Shown here in pieces: positions 27,280 through 35,338 of a stretch of DNA of 64,000 nt. The stretch is taken from assembly GCF_001189965.1 (NCBI RefSeq), contig NZ_LFLU01000001.1:1-64000 (forward strand), in the 5' to 3' direction. The notes beneath the pieces were generated by a model. The model worked only from the letters and a program-made list of their open reading frames with translations. It was not told the DNA's origin and searched no databases. A program made the position numbers and the translations under genes. Position 1 is the stretch's first letter; each line of letters starts with the position of its first letter. The stretch is from Herbaspirillum rhizosphaerae. GTDB taxonomy: Bacteria; Pseudomonadota; Gammaproteobacteria; Burkholderiales; Burkholderiaceae_D.

Positions 27280-28860
27280 TCAGCTTCCGGTTTTGAGTGC
27301 GCGCCCGCCGGTGCGCTGCCGGTCCCACGCCGCGCCGATGTCGCGCTGGAGCAGATGCTTCTTGATGCGTTCGCTGAGCGTGGTTTCAAAACTGTCCGCC
27401 TGCAGGTAATAGCGCGGCGCCTGGTAACTGGCGAGTTTCGATTTCGCCCATTCCGCCAGTTCTGCGAAGCTGCTGCTCTGGCCTTCCTTGAACTGGACGT
27501 AGAGCAGGATTTCCTGTTCGCCGACTTCGCTTTCCACGCCGACTGCCGCGGCGGCGGCAATGGCGGGATGCATCACGAACACGCGCTCGATTTCCCAGGC
27601 GGAGACATTCTCGCCGCGTACGCGCATGCTGTCGGTCTTGCGGCCGACGAAGTAGAGGTCGCCGTCGGCATCCCTGCGCGCCAGGTCGCCGGTGTGGAGC
27701 TTGCCGTTTTGCAGCGCTTCCGCCGTCGCTTTCGGATTGTCGAGATAGCCGGGCAGGAAGCAGCCGTCGATGTCGCTCGACACCACGATCTGGCCGATCT
27801 CGCCGGTCGGCACGGCCGCGCCGCTGTCGTCCAGCAGTTCCACCTTCAGCCAGGGCAGGGCGCGGCCGATGGAGCCGCGCTTTCCGGTGGCGTTGACGGT
27901 GGCGAAGCTGGAGCCTTCGGTCATGCCGTAGCATTCGCGCAGCGTCAGTTGCAGGCGCTCCAGGATGCCGTCCCATGCCTTGGCTGAAACGCCTGCGCCC
28001 CAGGCCACGCGGATGCTGTGCCGGGCCGGCTGCACCTGCGGCGGCAGTTGCGCGAGGATGTCGAGGATGCCGCCCAGATAATGAAGATGCGTCGCCTGCG
28101 CGGTCTCGATCTGCTGCCAGAACTTGCTGGACGAGAAGCGTTCGACGATATGCAGTTCGGTCTGTTCTAGGAAGGGCACCAGCAGCATCTGCGCGCCGCC
28201 GATATGGCACAGCGGTTCCCACACGAACATGCGGTTGCCTGCCTTGACGTCGGAGACGATGCGCGTGGCTTCGCTGGCGATGCGCATCATGCGATGGGTG
28301 AACACCACGCCCTTGGGCGCGCCGGTGGTGCCGGAGGTGTAGATCAGGCAGAGCGGATGATCGGTGGCGACGGCGGCAGCCTGAGGCAGTCCTTGCACCG
28401 GGGATGTTTGCGTCGCCTCAATGAGGTCGTCCAGCCAGGCCAGCTTGCCGTCGAGATCGGCGAGTTCGCCCAGCGGTTCGGCAAACGTGCGCTGCGCGAT
28501 GAACAGGTCGGGCCTGCAGTGCCCCAGCAGATAGCTGATGCCTGGCGCCTTCAGCCGCGTATTGACCGGCACCCACACCACGCCGGTCAGCATCAGCGCA
28601 TAGATCAGCGCCATGTGGTCGAGGCCGTTTTCCAGCATCAGCGCAACGCGGTCGCCCTGTTTGACGTCGCGGCCGGCGAGCCAGCCTTGCATGGACGCCA
28701 CGCGCGCGGCCATGTCGCTGAACGAGGTTTTGACGCCGTTGAATTCGAGTAGCGTGCGCTCGCCGTTGCCGAGCAAGCCTTCATGCAGCAGCGGCACGAC
28801 ATCGAGCGCATCGTGTGCGGATCGGACGGGAAAGTAGTTGGTATAGCTGTGCATAGTCAT
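27280..28860 (-). CDS. acyl-CoA synthetase (AMP-dependent ligase, CaiC-like)
   Basis: This 526-residue member of the ANL superfamily has the P-loop YTSGTTGAPKGVVFTH, the adenylate motif YGMTEGSS, the hinge region LHTGDLARRDADGDLYFVGR and the late catalytic lysine region LSERIKKHLLQRD. It activates a carboxylic acid to its CoA thioester through an acyl-AMP. Overall it resembles crotonobetaine/carnitine-CoA ligase-type and medium-chain ligases; the actual acid is unknown. It sits 24 bases after the permease gene in an operon with an enoyl-CoA hydratase, suggesting uptake of an acid, CoA activation and hydration. Confidence 0.85.
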   Translation of the reverse strand: MTMHSYTNYFPVRSAHDALDVVPLLHEGLLGNGERTLLEFNGVKTSFSDMAARVASMQGWLAGRDVKQGDRVALMLENGLDHMALIYALMLTGVVWVPVNTRLKAPGISYLLGHCRPDLFIAQRTFAEPLGELADLDGKLAWLDDLIEATQTSPVQGLPQAAAVATDHPLCLIYTSGTTGAPKGVVFTHRMMRIASEATRIVSDVKAGNRMFVWEPLCHIGGAQMLLVPFLEQTELHIVERFSSSKFWQQIETAQATHLHYLGGILDILAQLPPQVQPARHSIRVAWGAGVSAKAWDGILERLQLTLRECYGMTEGSSFATVNATGKRGSIGRALPWLKVELLDDSGAAVPTGEIGQIVVSSDIDGCFLPGYLDNPKATAEALQNGKLHTGDLARRDADGDLYFVGRKTDSMRVRGENVSAWEIERVFVMHPAIAAAAAVGVESEVGEQEILLYVQFKEGQSSSFAELAEWAKSKLASYQAPRYYLQADSFETTLSERIKKHLLQRDIGAAWDRQRTGGRALKTGS

Positions 28861-28884
28861 CTGAAGTAAAAAATTGGCGCCCGA

Positions 28885-30654
28885 TCAGCGGCGGCGGAAA
28901 GTTTTGTAGAGCGAAGGCGCCAGCACCAGCAGCGCGATCACGATTACCATCACCAGCGATACCGCGGCCAGCGTCGGATTGACTTGCAGGATCATGTCGT
29001 CCCACATCTGCTTGGGCAGGGTGTTTTTCATGCCGCCGCTGACGAAGATGGCGATGGTCAGTTCGTCGAAGGAAATAATGAAGGCCATCTGCAAGGCCGC
29101 TGCGACGCTGCCGATCATCATCGGCAACTGGATGGTGCGCAGCCGTGCGAAGGCCGACGCGCCGAGGATCTTGGCCGCATCGTCGAGCCGCCAGTCGAAG
29201 CGCTTGAGCGCCGCCGCCATGGTCACCACCACATACGGGATCGCCAGCACGGTGTGGCCGATGGTCAGGCCGAGATCGGTGCCGACCAGTCCCATCCGCG
29301 AGAACAGATAGAACAAGCCGACCGCCACCACGATGCGCGGCACGATCAGCGGCGCCAGCAGGAAGGCGAACACCGGTTTGGTCCAGCGTCCAGGCAGGCG
29401 CGTCAGCGCCAATGCCGCGCCGACGCCCAGCGCGGTCGAGGCCAGCGCCGTCATGATCGCCACGCCGAACGAACGCAGGAAAGACGACTGCCATACCGGC
29501 GAGAACAGGAAGGCTTCAAACCAGCGCAGGCTGAAACCCTGCGGCGGAAACGACAGGAAGGGCGAATTGGTGAAGGCGATCGGAAACACCACGATGATCG
29601 GCAGCGACAGCAGCGCCACCGTCAGCACGCTGTACAGTTTCAACCCCTTCACCCGCGTCAGTACAGGCCCGCCCGCGCCATAGCCGGCGCCGCACACTCT
29701 GCCGATGGCGATCAGCGCGGTGGTCACGAAGGTGGAACTGTTACGTTTTGGCGCCGAACGGGTTTCGCCGCTGAGCGAGGACAGGCCGACCAGTTTGTCG
29801 TAGAGCATGAAGACCGCCACGGCGAAGATCAGCAAGACGGTCGACAGGGCGGCGGCATACGGCAGGTTGAACAGATCGTTGATCGCCGAGATGACCAGTT
29901 GCGCCACCATGGTTTCCTTCGGCGTGCCCAGCAGCGCCGGCAGGATGAAGAATCCCAGGCTGGTGATGAACACCAGCAGGCCCGCCGCCGCAATGCCCGG
30001 CCCAGCCATCGGCAGGAAGATCGAGAAGAAGGCGATGGAGCGATTGGCGCCCAGGGTTTCCGCCGCCTGCAGCAACTGCGCGTTGACGCCGCGCATGATC
30101 GGCAACATGTTGATCACCGCCAGCGGCAGCATCGCATGCACCATGCCGATCATCACGCCCAGCATGGACGGCGCCAGCGCCGACGGATCCTCGACCAGGC
30201 CGAGGCTGACCGCCAGCGTCAGCAGGATGCCGGTCTTGGACAGCACCAGGATCCAGGCAAAGGTTTTCACCAGATAGCTGGTCCAGAACGGCACCATGAT
30301 CCAGATCATCCAGCGTTCGCGAAACTTGTCGCTCAGCTGGCTCAGGAAATACGCGATGGGAAAGCCCAGCGCCACCGACAGCAGCGCTGTCAGACCGGAG
30401 ATCAGGAAGGTATTGCCCAGCACCTTGGCGAACACCAGATCGTTGGTCATGCGGCGGAACTGGTCCAGCGTGACGTGGCCGTCGGCGTTGACCATGCCGG
30501 TCTGCAGGATCTCGACTACCGGCACGCAGAAGAAGGCGATCAGGAACACGAAGCAAGGTATGGCGGGAAGCCAGGCGCGCAAAGACTTGCCGAACGTCGA
30601 CGTGCGACGGACCGCAAGGGCGGGGACGGAAATCCGGAGAGAGGAAGTCGACAT
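28885..30654 (-). CDS. ABC transporter permease, PotB and PotC modules fused
   Basis: This 589-residue protein contains two complete binding-protein-dependent permease units in one chain. The first (about residues 28-310) is PotB-like with EAA loop AAETLGANRSIAFFSIFLPM; the second (about 330-585) is PotC-like with EAA loop AAKILGASAFARLRTIQLPM. A cytoplasmic linker of about 45 residues (SGETRSAPKRNSSTFV and onward) joins them. Polyamine/opine-type transporters normally use two separate permeases of about 280 residues each. The gene lies between the ATPase (18-base gap) and the CoA ligase. Both EAA loops look intact, so a functional single-gene channel is likely. Confidence 0.88.
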   Translation of the reverse strand: MSTSSLRISVPALAVRRTSTFGKSLRAWLPAIPCFVFLIAFFCVPVVEILQTGMVNADGHVTLDQFRRMTNDLVFAKVLGNTFLISGLTALLSVALGFPIAYFLSQLSDKFRERWMIWIMVPFWTSYLVKTFAWILVLSKTGILLTLAVSLGLVEDPSALAPSMLGVMIGMVHAMLPLAVINMLPIMRGVNAQLLQAAETLGANRSIAFFSIFLPMAGPGIAAAGLLVFITSLGFFILPALLGTPKETMVAQLVISAINDLFNLPYAAALSTVLLIFAVAVFMLYDKLVGLSSLSGETRSAPKRNSSTFVTTALIAIGRVCGAGYGAGGPVLTRVKGLKLYSVLTVALLSLPIIVVFPIAFTNSPFLSFPPQGFSLRWFEAFLFSPVWQSSFLRSFGVAIMTALASTALGVGAALALTRLPGRWTKPVFAFLLAPLIVPRIVVAVGLFYLFSRMGLVGTDLGLTIGHTVLAIPYVVVTMAAALKRFDWRLDDAAKILGASAFARLRTIQLPMMIGSVAAALQMAFIISFDELTIAIFVSGGMKNTLPKQMWDDMILQVNPTLAAVSLVMVIVIALLVLAPSLYKTFRRR

Positions 30655-30671
30655 GGCGTGTCTCCGGTTGC

Positions 30672-31763
30672 TCAGCAGGTCACCACGGCGGTATGCGCCG
30701 GGTTCCACGTGACGCCGACGGTGTCGCCGGGCATCGGGGCGTCGCGGCGTCCGCAGCGCAACAGGAAGGGCTGGCTTTCGCCGATGTCGACCAGCACGCG
30801 GAAGTCCGATCCGGCGAAGACCACTTCGCGTACCGTTCCTTTGACGTAGGCATCGTCGGCGGACGCCAGGCGCGCTTCCTCCGGACGGATCACCAGCGAG
30901 ATGTCGTCGCTCCCGCCGGTCTTGCCGACGGGCAGCAGCGAGTGCACCGGCACATGCGCGGGGACATGAATCGGCACGCTGAAGCGCGCATTGCAGAGGC
31001 GGATATTGTCGTCGCCGGCATGTTTTTCCACGCGGCCCGACAACAGATTGGAGTAGCCGATGAACTGTGCCGAGAAGGCCGTCGCCGGACGGTCGTACAA
31101 GTCCTGCGGGGTGCCGATCTGCTCGATCTTCGACTGGTTCATCAGGCAGATGCGGTCGGACAGGTTGAGCGCTTCTTCCTGATCGTGGGTGACGTAGATG
31201 AAGGTTGCGCCGAGATCCTTGTGCAGGCTGCGGATCTCGGACTGCATGTGTTCGCGCAGCTTCTTGTCCAGCGCACCCAGCGGTTCGTCCAGCAAGATCA
31301 CCGAGGGTTTGTAGACGAAGCAGCGCGCCAGGGCGATGCGCTGTTGCTGGCCGCCGGACAGCTCGCGCGGCAAGCGATGCGCATAGCTTCCCATCTGCAC
31401 CATCTCCAGCGCATCCTTCACCGCCGCCGCCATGGCCGCCTTGTCCATCTTGCGCATGCGCAGCGGGTAGGCGATGTTTTCCCACACCGACAAATGCGGG
31501 AACAGGGCGTAGCTCTGGAACACCATGCCGATGCCGCGCTCGCCGGCGGCGGCATGGGTTGCATCCTTGCCGTTGATGAGCAACTGGCCGCCGCTGGGCT
31601 CGACCAGCCCGGCCAGGATTTGCAGCAGCGTGGTCTTGCCGGAACCGGACGGCCCCAGCAAGGTGAGGAACTCCCCGTCCCGCACTTCAAGATCGGTCGG
31701 GGAGAGCGCGGTGACGCTGTCGTAGTGCTTGCTGATCGCTATGGTTTGCAGTCTGGCAGTCAT
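30672..31763 (-). CDS. ABC transporter ATP-binding protein (PotA-like)
   Basis: This 363-residue ATPase has Walker A GPSGSGKTTLLQ, signature [15 protein letters not shown], Walker B VILLDEPLGALD, the switch YVTHDQEEAL, and a C-terminal TOBE region of about 110 residues as in the spermidine/putrescine and iron/opine family. It energises the fused permease encoded next. The order binding protein, ATPase, permease on the minus strand forms a complete importer. Substrate unknown; the neighbouring CoA ligase suggests a carboxylate. Confidence 0.92.
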   Translation of the reverse strand: MTARLQTIAISKHYDSVTALSPTDLEVRDGEFLTLLGPSGSGKTTLLQILAGLVEPSGGQLLINGKDATHAAAGERGIGMVFQSYALFPHLSVWENIAYPLRMRKMDKAAMAAAVKDALEMVQMGSYAHRLPRELSGGQQQRIALARCFVYKPSVILLDEPLGALDKKLREHMQSEIRSLHKDLGATFIYVTHDQEEALNLSDRICLMNQSKIEQIGTPQDLYDRPATAFSAQFIGYSNLLSGRVEKHAGDDNIRLCNARFSVPIHVPAHVPVHSLLPVGKTGGSDDISLVIRPEEARLASADDAYVKGTVREVVFAGSDFRVLVDIGESQPFLLRCGRRDAPMPGDTVGVTWNPAHTAVVTC

Positions 31764-31813
31764 GATGTCTTCGCGATTGAGAGTAACTTAAGAGGACAAT
31801 GCAAACGCGCAAC

Positions 31814-32881
31814 TCAGGACAGCAGCCAGGCGTTGAAGCGGTCCGACACGGCGTTGCGGTTCTTGTGCCACCACGGGCCGCTGGGCGGACGCATCAGCGC
31901 GATGTTGGCGGGCGCGGTCGGCAGGATTGCGGCGCGTGCCGCCGGGATGTCCTTGTAGGCTTCCAGCGCCGTCGGGCCGTAGGCCAGCGTGTCGGTGAAG
32001 CCGCTCTGGCGCTTGGCGTCGGCGCAGAACTTGACGAAGTCCTTGGCGATGGCCGCCCTGGGATTGCCCTTCGGTACGCCCCAGCCTTCCACCGAATAGA
32101 GACCCTGGTTCCAGTTGATGGCAACCGGCGCGCCGCCTTCGATGGCGGTCTGCGCGCGCGCGTTCCAGGTCGAGATCATGTCGACTTCGCCCGACTGGAT
32201 CAGCTGCATCGCCTGCGCGCCGCTGGTCCACCAGACCGAGATGTGTTTCTTGATGCGGTCCAGGCTCTTGAAGGCGCGGTCCAGGTCGAGCGGATAGAGT
32301 TTGTCCGCCGGTACGCCGTCGGCCATGAGCGCCTGCTCCAGCGTGTCGATGGCGTTGCGGCGCAGCGAGCGGCGGCCCGGGAATTTTTCCACGTTCCAGA
32401 AATCGGCCCAGGTCTTCGGCGGATTCTTGCCCAGCTTGTCGGTGCGGTAAGCGAGGATGGTGGCGTACACGTCGACGCCGACGAAGGTGGACGTGATCGA
32501 CCCCGGCAGCATGTTCTTGAAGTCGGTCGGCGCGATGCCCAGCGGTTCCAGCATGCCGGTTTCTTCCAGGATAGGCACGTCTTGCTGCAGCGTCAGCGTG
32601 GTCACGTCCCACACGAAATTCTTGGTCTGCACCATGGCGGTCAGCTGCGCCAGCGGTTGCGCTTCGCGCGCGACGTTGACGATCTTGACGCCGGTGGCTT
32701 TTTCAAACGGGTCGTAGAACGCCTTGCGATAGGCCGCAGTGTAAGGACCGCCCGGATCGGCGACCACCAGTTGCTTGGTTTGTGCGAACACCGCGGGCGC
32801 GGCGCCGACGCCGGCCGCTGCCGCCAGCCCGCCTGCCATCTTCAATACGGTGCGGCGTTGTTGATTGATTTGCTTAGTCAT
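31814..32881 (-). CDS. periplasmic substrate-binding protein (PotD-like)
   Basis: This 355-residue binding protein has a twin-arginine-like signal (QQRRTVLKMAGGLAAAAG, cleaved about AVFAQ). The mature protein begins TKQLVVADPGGPYTAAYRKAF and has the SBP_bac_8/polyamine-type fold. It sits directly before the ATPase and fused permease. Polyamine binders of this branch carry aspartates that clamp the amine; I could not verify them here, so a polyamine is not assumed. Confidence 0.88.
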   Translation of the reverse strand: MTKQINQQRRTVLKMAGGLAAAAGVGAAPAVFAQTKQLVVADPGGPYTAAYRKAFYDPFEKATGVKIVNVAREAQPLAQLTAMVQTKNFVWDVTTLTLQQDVPILEETGMLEPLGIAPTDFKNMLPGSITSTFVGVDVYATILAYRTDKLGKNPPKTWADFWNVEKFPGRRSLRRNAIDTLEQALMADGVPADKLYPLDLDRAFKSLDRIKKHISVWWTSGAQAMQLIQSGEVDMISTWNARAQTAIEGGAPVAINWNQGLYSVEGWGVPKGNPRAAIAKDFVKFCADAKRQSGFTDTLAYGPTALEAYKDIPAARAAILPTAPANIALMRPPSGPWWHKNRNAVSDRFNAWLLS

Positions 32882-32996
32882 ACTTACTCCCTTGAATAGT
32901 GAATTAGAGAACCATCAGACCTGCCATTGCTGAAACTGAAACCCGACATGCAAACACTGTGAAACCGGCGCCGCCGCAGGATCCGGCGACGCGCCG

Positions 32997-33770
32997 TCAG
33001 CCGGCGATGGTGCGACCGCGCTTCTTGAAGAACTCTTCCATCATGCGAGCCGGTTCGCCGGTGGCGTAGGCTTCGGACTGAATGCGGCGGCCGGCGGCGA
33101 TGGCGTCGACGAAACCGGCTTCGGTCATTTCGTAGAAGCGTTGCTTGTCCAGGCGCATGGCGACCGGCGGCTTGTTGGCGAGATCGCGCGCGATCGCCAG
33201 CGATTTGCTCATGACTTCCGCCTGCGGGACGAGGTGGTGGAGCAGGCCGAGGCGGTGCGTTTCTTCCGCTTCCATCAGGCGGCCGGTCAGGGTCAGTTCA
33301 ATGGTGCGCGACAGGCCCAGCATCTGGGTCATGATCCACGGGCCGGTCACGCTCGGGATGCCCGAATTGATTTCCGGCTGGCCCATGCGCGAACCTGCGT
33401 GGCCGACGCGGATGTCTCCCAGCAAGGCCACCTGGAACGCCGAGCCGGCGGCGGTGCCGTTGAGCGCCATGACCAGCGGCTTTTTCAAGGCGCGCAGCGT
33501 GCGGTAATAGTTTTCCCATTCCGTCATCCACTCGTCGGCGCGTGTTTCATCGAAGCCGTGCGCTTCTTCCAGATCCTGGCCGGCACAGAAAGCACGGTCG
33601 CCGGCGCCGGTCATGATGATGGCGCCGATCGCCGCTTCCTGATCGAAGCGCTTGAGCGCAGCGATGATCTCGTTGCGCATTTCCGTATTCCAGGCGTTGA
33701 GCTTTTCAGGGCGATTGAGCGTGATGATTGCAACGTTTCCATCGATTGCCAGTTTGATAAACTTTTCCAT
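32997..33770 (-). CDS. enoyl-CoA hydratase/isomerase family protein
   Basis: This 257-residue crotonase-fold enzyme has the CoA/oxyanion segments DRAFCAGQDLEE and GTAAGSAFQVALLGDIRVG, followed by GQPEINSGIPSVTGPWIM. It is the first gene of the minus-strand operon with the importer and the acyl-CoA ligase, and probably hydrates or isomerises the CoA ester formed by that ligase. Which crotonase reaction it performs cannot be fixed from sequence. A gap of 115 bases separates it from the binding-protein gene and contains GC-rich inverted repeats. Confidence 0.85.
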   Translation of the reverse strand: MEKFIKLAIDGNVAIITLNRPEKLNAWNTEMRNEIIAALKRFDQEAAIGAIIMTGAGDRAFCAGQDLEEAHGFDETRADEWMTEWENYYRTLRALKKPLVMALNGTAAGSAFQVALLGDIRVGHAGSRMGQPEINSGIPSVTGPWIMTQMLGLSRTIELTLTGRLMEAEETHRLGLLHHLVPQAEVMSKSLAIARDLANKPPVAMRLDKQRFYEMTEAGFVDAIAAGRRIQSEAYATGEPARMMEEFFKKRGRTIAG

Positions 33771-34030
33771 AATTATTCCTATGTAATAACTAATGTTTTA
33801 TAACGCTAGTAAGTGTTGCAGCAATAAATATGCCTGTCTATATGCAATGCAAAATGGCTGGTTAAGCTCTGTGGTGGTGCATTGAGGGATGCGATTACAT
33901 TGCGTTGCACTACAAAAGTTCGGCAGGATGGAAGGGCTTGGTGCGGGGAGAAGACGACTGTAGCGGTGTCATCGGAGGGGAAATGGGAGGGGAAGTCGGG
34001 GAAATGTCGTCGCACATCGATCGTGAGGCG
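33771..34030. other. AT-rich promoter side of a 454-base intergenic region
   Basis: The first 100 bases next to the enoyl-CoA hydratase start are AT-rich and must hold the operon's promoter. On the minus strand GTTATAAAAC and ATTTAT are visible, but no confident -35/-10 pair was chosen. Short plus-strand open frames in this gap have no family resemblance or ribosome-binding site. Confidence 0.35.
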
Positions 34031-34035
34031 TGCGG

Positions 34036-34063
34036 AAAAGAGAAGAGCCCCGAGAGGGGCTCT
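34036..34063 (-). terminator. rho-independent terminator for the minus-strand dehydrogenase
   Basis: AGAGCCCC (34044-34051) pairs with GGGGCTCT (34056-34063) around GAGA; read on the minus strand it is followed by TCTCTTTT. It lies about 160 bases beyond the end of the dehydrogenase gene at 34225 and after repeat copy B. Confidence 0.7.
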
Positions 34064-34119
34064 ATATAGTCCGGTGAAAGATCTTGCTACCTTTGCTGTC
34101 GGTCCGGCAAATGCTGGGC

Positions 34120-34178
34120 CTCAGTGCCGTGATCACGGCCGATACGACGCTGGGTCCTGACTTTCGTCAGGACGACGG
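34120..34178. repeat. dispersed hairpin repeat, copy B
   Basis: This is the second copy of the element at 21441-21499. Both contain CCGATACGACGCTGGGTCC and the perfect hairpin GTCCTGAC-TTTC-GTCAGGAC, differing in a few bases at the left end (GTGATCACGG against GTGACAACCG). It sits downstream of the minus-strand dehydrogenase gene. Confidence 0.8.
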
Positions 34179-34224
34179 CCCTGGTTATTAACAGAGGTGC
34201 GCACTCAATGAACGCACCGGCCGC

Positions 34225-35112
34225 CTACTTCTTCGCTGCCAGCCTGTCCTTGTGCGCTTTCACCATCGCGCCCAGCATCTGGTCGCCGAAGCCTTCTGTC
34301 ACGCTTTGCTGCAAGGTTGCAGCGACATGCGTGCCGATCATGGCCGGATTGGCGAATTGCGCCGTCATGTTGTTGTAATAGCCGAGATCCTTGCCGGCGT
34401 TGGCGATGCTGAACTTCATGCCGTCGGAGCGGCCTTCGAGGATGCCGCCGGCGATCATCTGGAAGATGCCGCTGTTGGCGCCGCCTTTGCTGATCACTTC
34501 AAAGAACTTGCGCTGGTCGACGCCGACCGCGTCGCACATGGCCAGCGCTTCGGTAGCCAGCGTGGCGATGCCGATGGCGATGAAGTTGTTGAGCAGCTTC
34601 AGTTTTTGCGCGCTGGTGGTGTCGCCGATGTGGAAGATGTTTTCGCAGAAGGCTTCCAGCACCGGCTTCACTTTTTCAAACGTCGCGGCGTCCGCGCCGA
34701 CCATGGTGTTGAGGCGGCCCTGCATGGCTTCCACCGGCGTGCGCGCCAGCGGCGCGTCGACGAACTTGACGCCCTTGGTCGCCAGTTGTTCGGCAATGCG
34801 GGCGCTCGACATCGGTTCGCTGGTGGAGCAGTCGATGATGATCTGGCCGCTGCGGCAATTTTCCAGAATGCCGCCGGCGCGGAACATCAGGTCTTCCACC
34901 TGCGGCGAACCGGTGACGCACAGGATGATGGCGTCGCTGCTTGCGACCAGGTCTTGCAGGCCGCCGGCTTCGCGCGCGCCTTCCGCGACCAGTTCTTCCA
35001 CCGGCTTGCGATTGCGGTTGCCCATCACGGTGACGTTGAAACCCTTGATGACGAGGTTGTGCGCCATGCCCTGGCCCATCATGCCGACGCCTATGAATCC
35101 GATATTTTTCAT
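34225..35112 (-). CDS. 3-hydroxyisobutyrate-dehydrogenase-like NAD(P)-binding enzyme
   Basis: This 295-residue beta-hydroxyacid dehydrogenase has an N-terminal Rossmann motif GFIGVGMMGQGMAHNL, the substrate loop DAPLARTPVEAMQGRLN and the helix KLLNNFIAIG bearing the catalytic lysine. Family members oxidise 3-hydroxyisobutyrate, tartronate semialdehyde or similar short hydroxyacids. The substrate loop reads ARTP rather than the common SGG, which points away from classical 3-hydroxyisobutyrate dehydrogenase. The start is ATG 35112; a longer in-frame reading to 35154 has no support. It stands alone, flanked by repeats. Confidence 0.8.
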   Translation of the reverse strand: MKNIGFIGVGMMGQGMAHNLVIKGFNVTVMGNRNRKPVEELVAEGAREAGGLQDLVASSDAIILCVTGSPQVEDLMFRAGGILENCRSGQIIIDCSTSEPMSSARIAEQLATKGVKFVDAPLARTPVEAMQGRLNTMVGADAATFEKVKPVLEAFCENIFHIGDTTSAQKLKLLNNFIAIGIATLATEALAMCDAVGVDQRKFFEVISKGGANSGIFQMIAGGILEGRSDGMKFSIANAGKDLGYYNNMTAQFANPAMIGTHVAATLQQSVTEGFGDQMLGAMVKAHKDRLAAKK

Positions 35113-35185
35113 GACTGGTGAATTGCTTTCTCTGAAGTGGAAAAGCCGGCGCATTTTAAATCGCGCCTTGGCGGGGTTGCTATCG

Positions 35186-35338
35186 AAACCTGCTTACGAT
35201 CTGTAGCGAGAGGCCATCAGCCGGTGGCGGGCGGAGCGGAGGAACCGGAATGTACTTGAGTACATGAGGATTCCGAGCACCGCCCAGCACTTGCCAATTC
35301 GCGGATCATGGCCTCGCAGTAAGATCGTGAGCAGGTTT
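35186..35338. repeat. long imperfect palindrome, about 150 bases
   Basis: The element begins AAACCTGCTTACGATCT and ends AGATCGTGAGCAGGTTT. Inward, GAGGCCAT pairs with ATGGCCTC, and GGGCGG with CCGCCC. The centre is a perfect TGTAC-TTGA-GTACA (35251-35264), flanked by GGAA and TTCC. It fills the gap between two minus-strand genes and may also act as the terminator of the binding-protein gene. It has the same design as the palindrome at 18321 but a different sequence. Confidence 0.75.

Noticed and set aside
28984-30849. A 621-codon plus-strand open frame opposite the ABC permease and ATPase genes
   Set aside because: It is the high-GC antisense shadow of genes with clear permease and ATPase motifs; its Arg/His/Gln/Ala-rich composition has no family resemblance.
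30672-32881. Naming the importer potA/potD for spermidine or putrescine
   Set aside because: The family is shared by opine, iron and many other importers, and the operon carries a CoA ligase and hydratase, which does not fit polyamine uptake.
33882-34160. Plus-strand open frame of 92 codons in the gap before the dehydrogenase
   Set aside because: No ribosome-binding site, no recognisable domain, and it runs through the terminator hairpin and repeat copy B.
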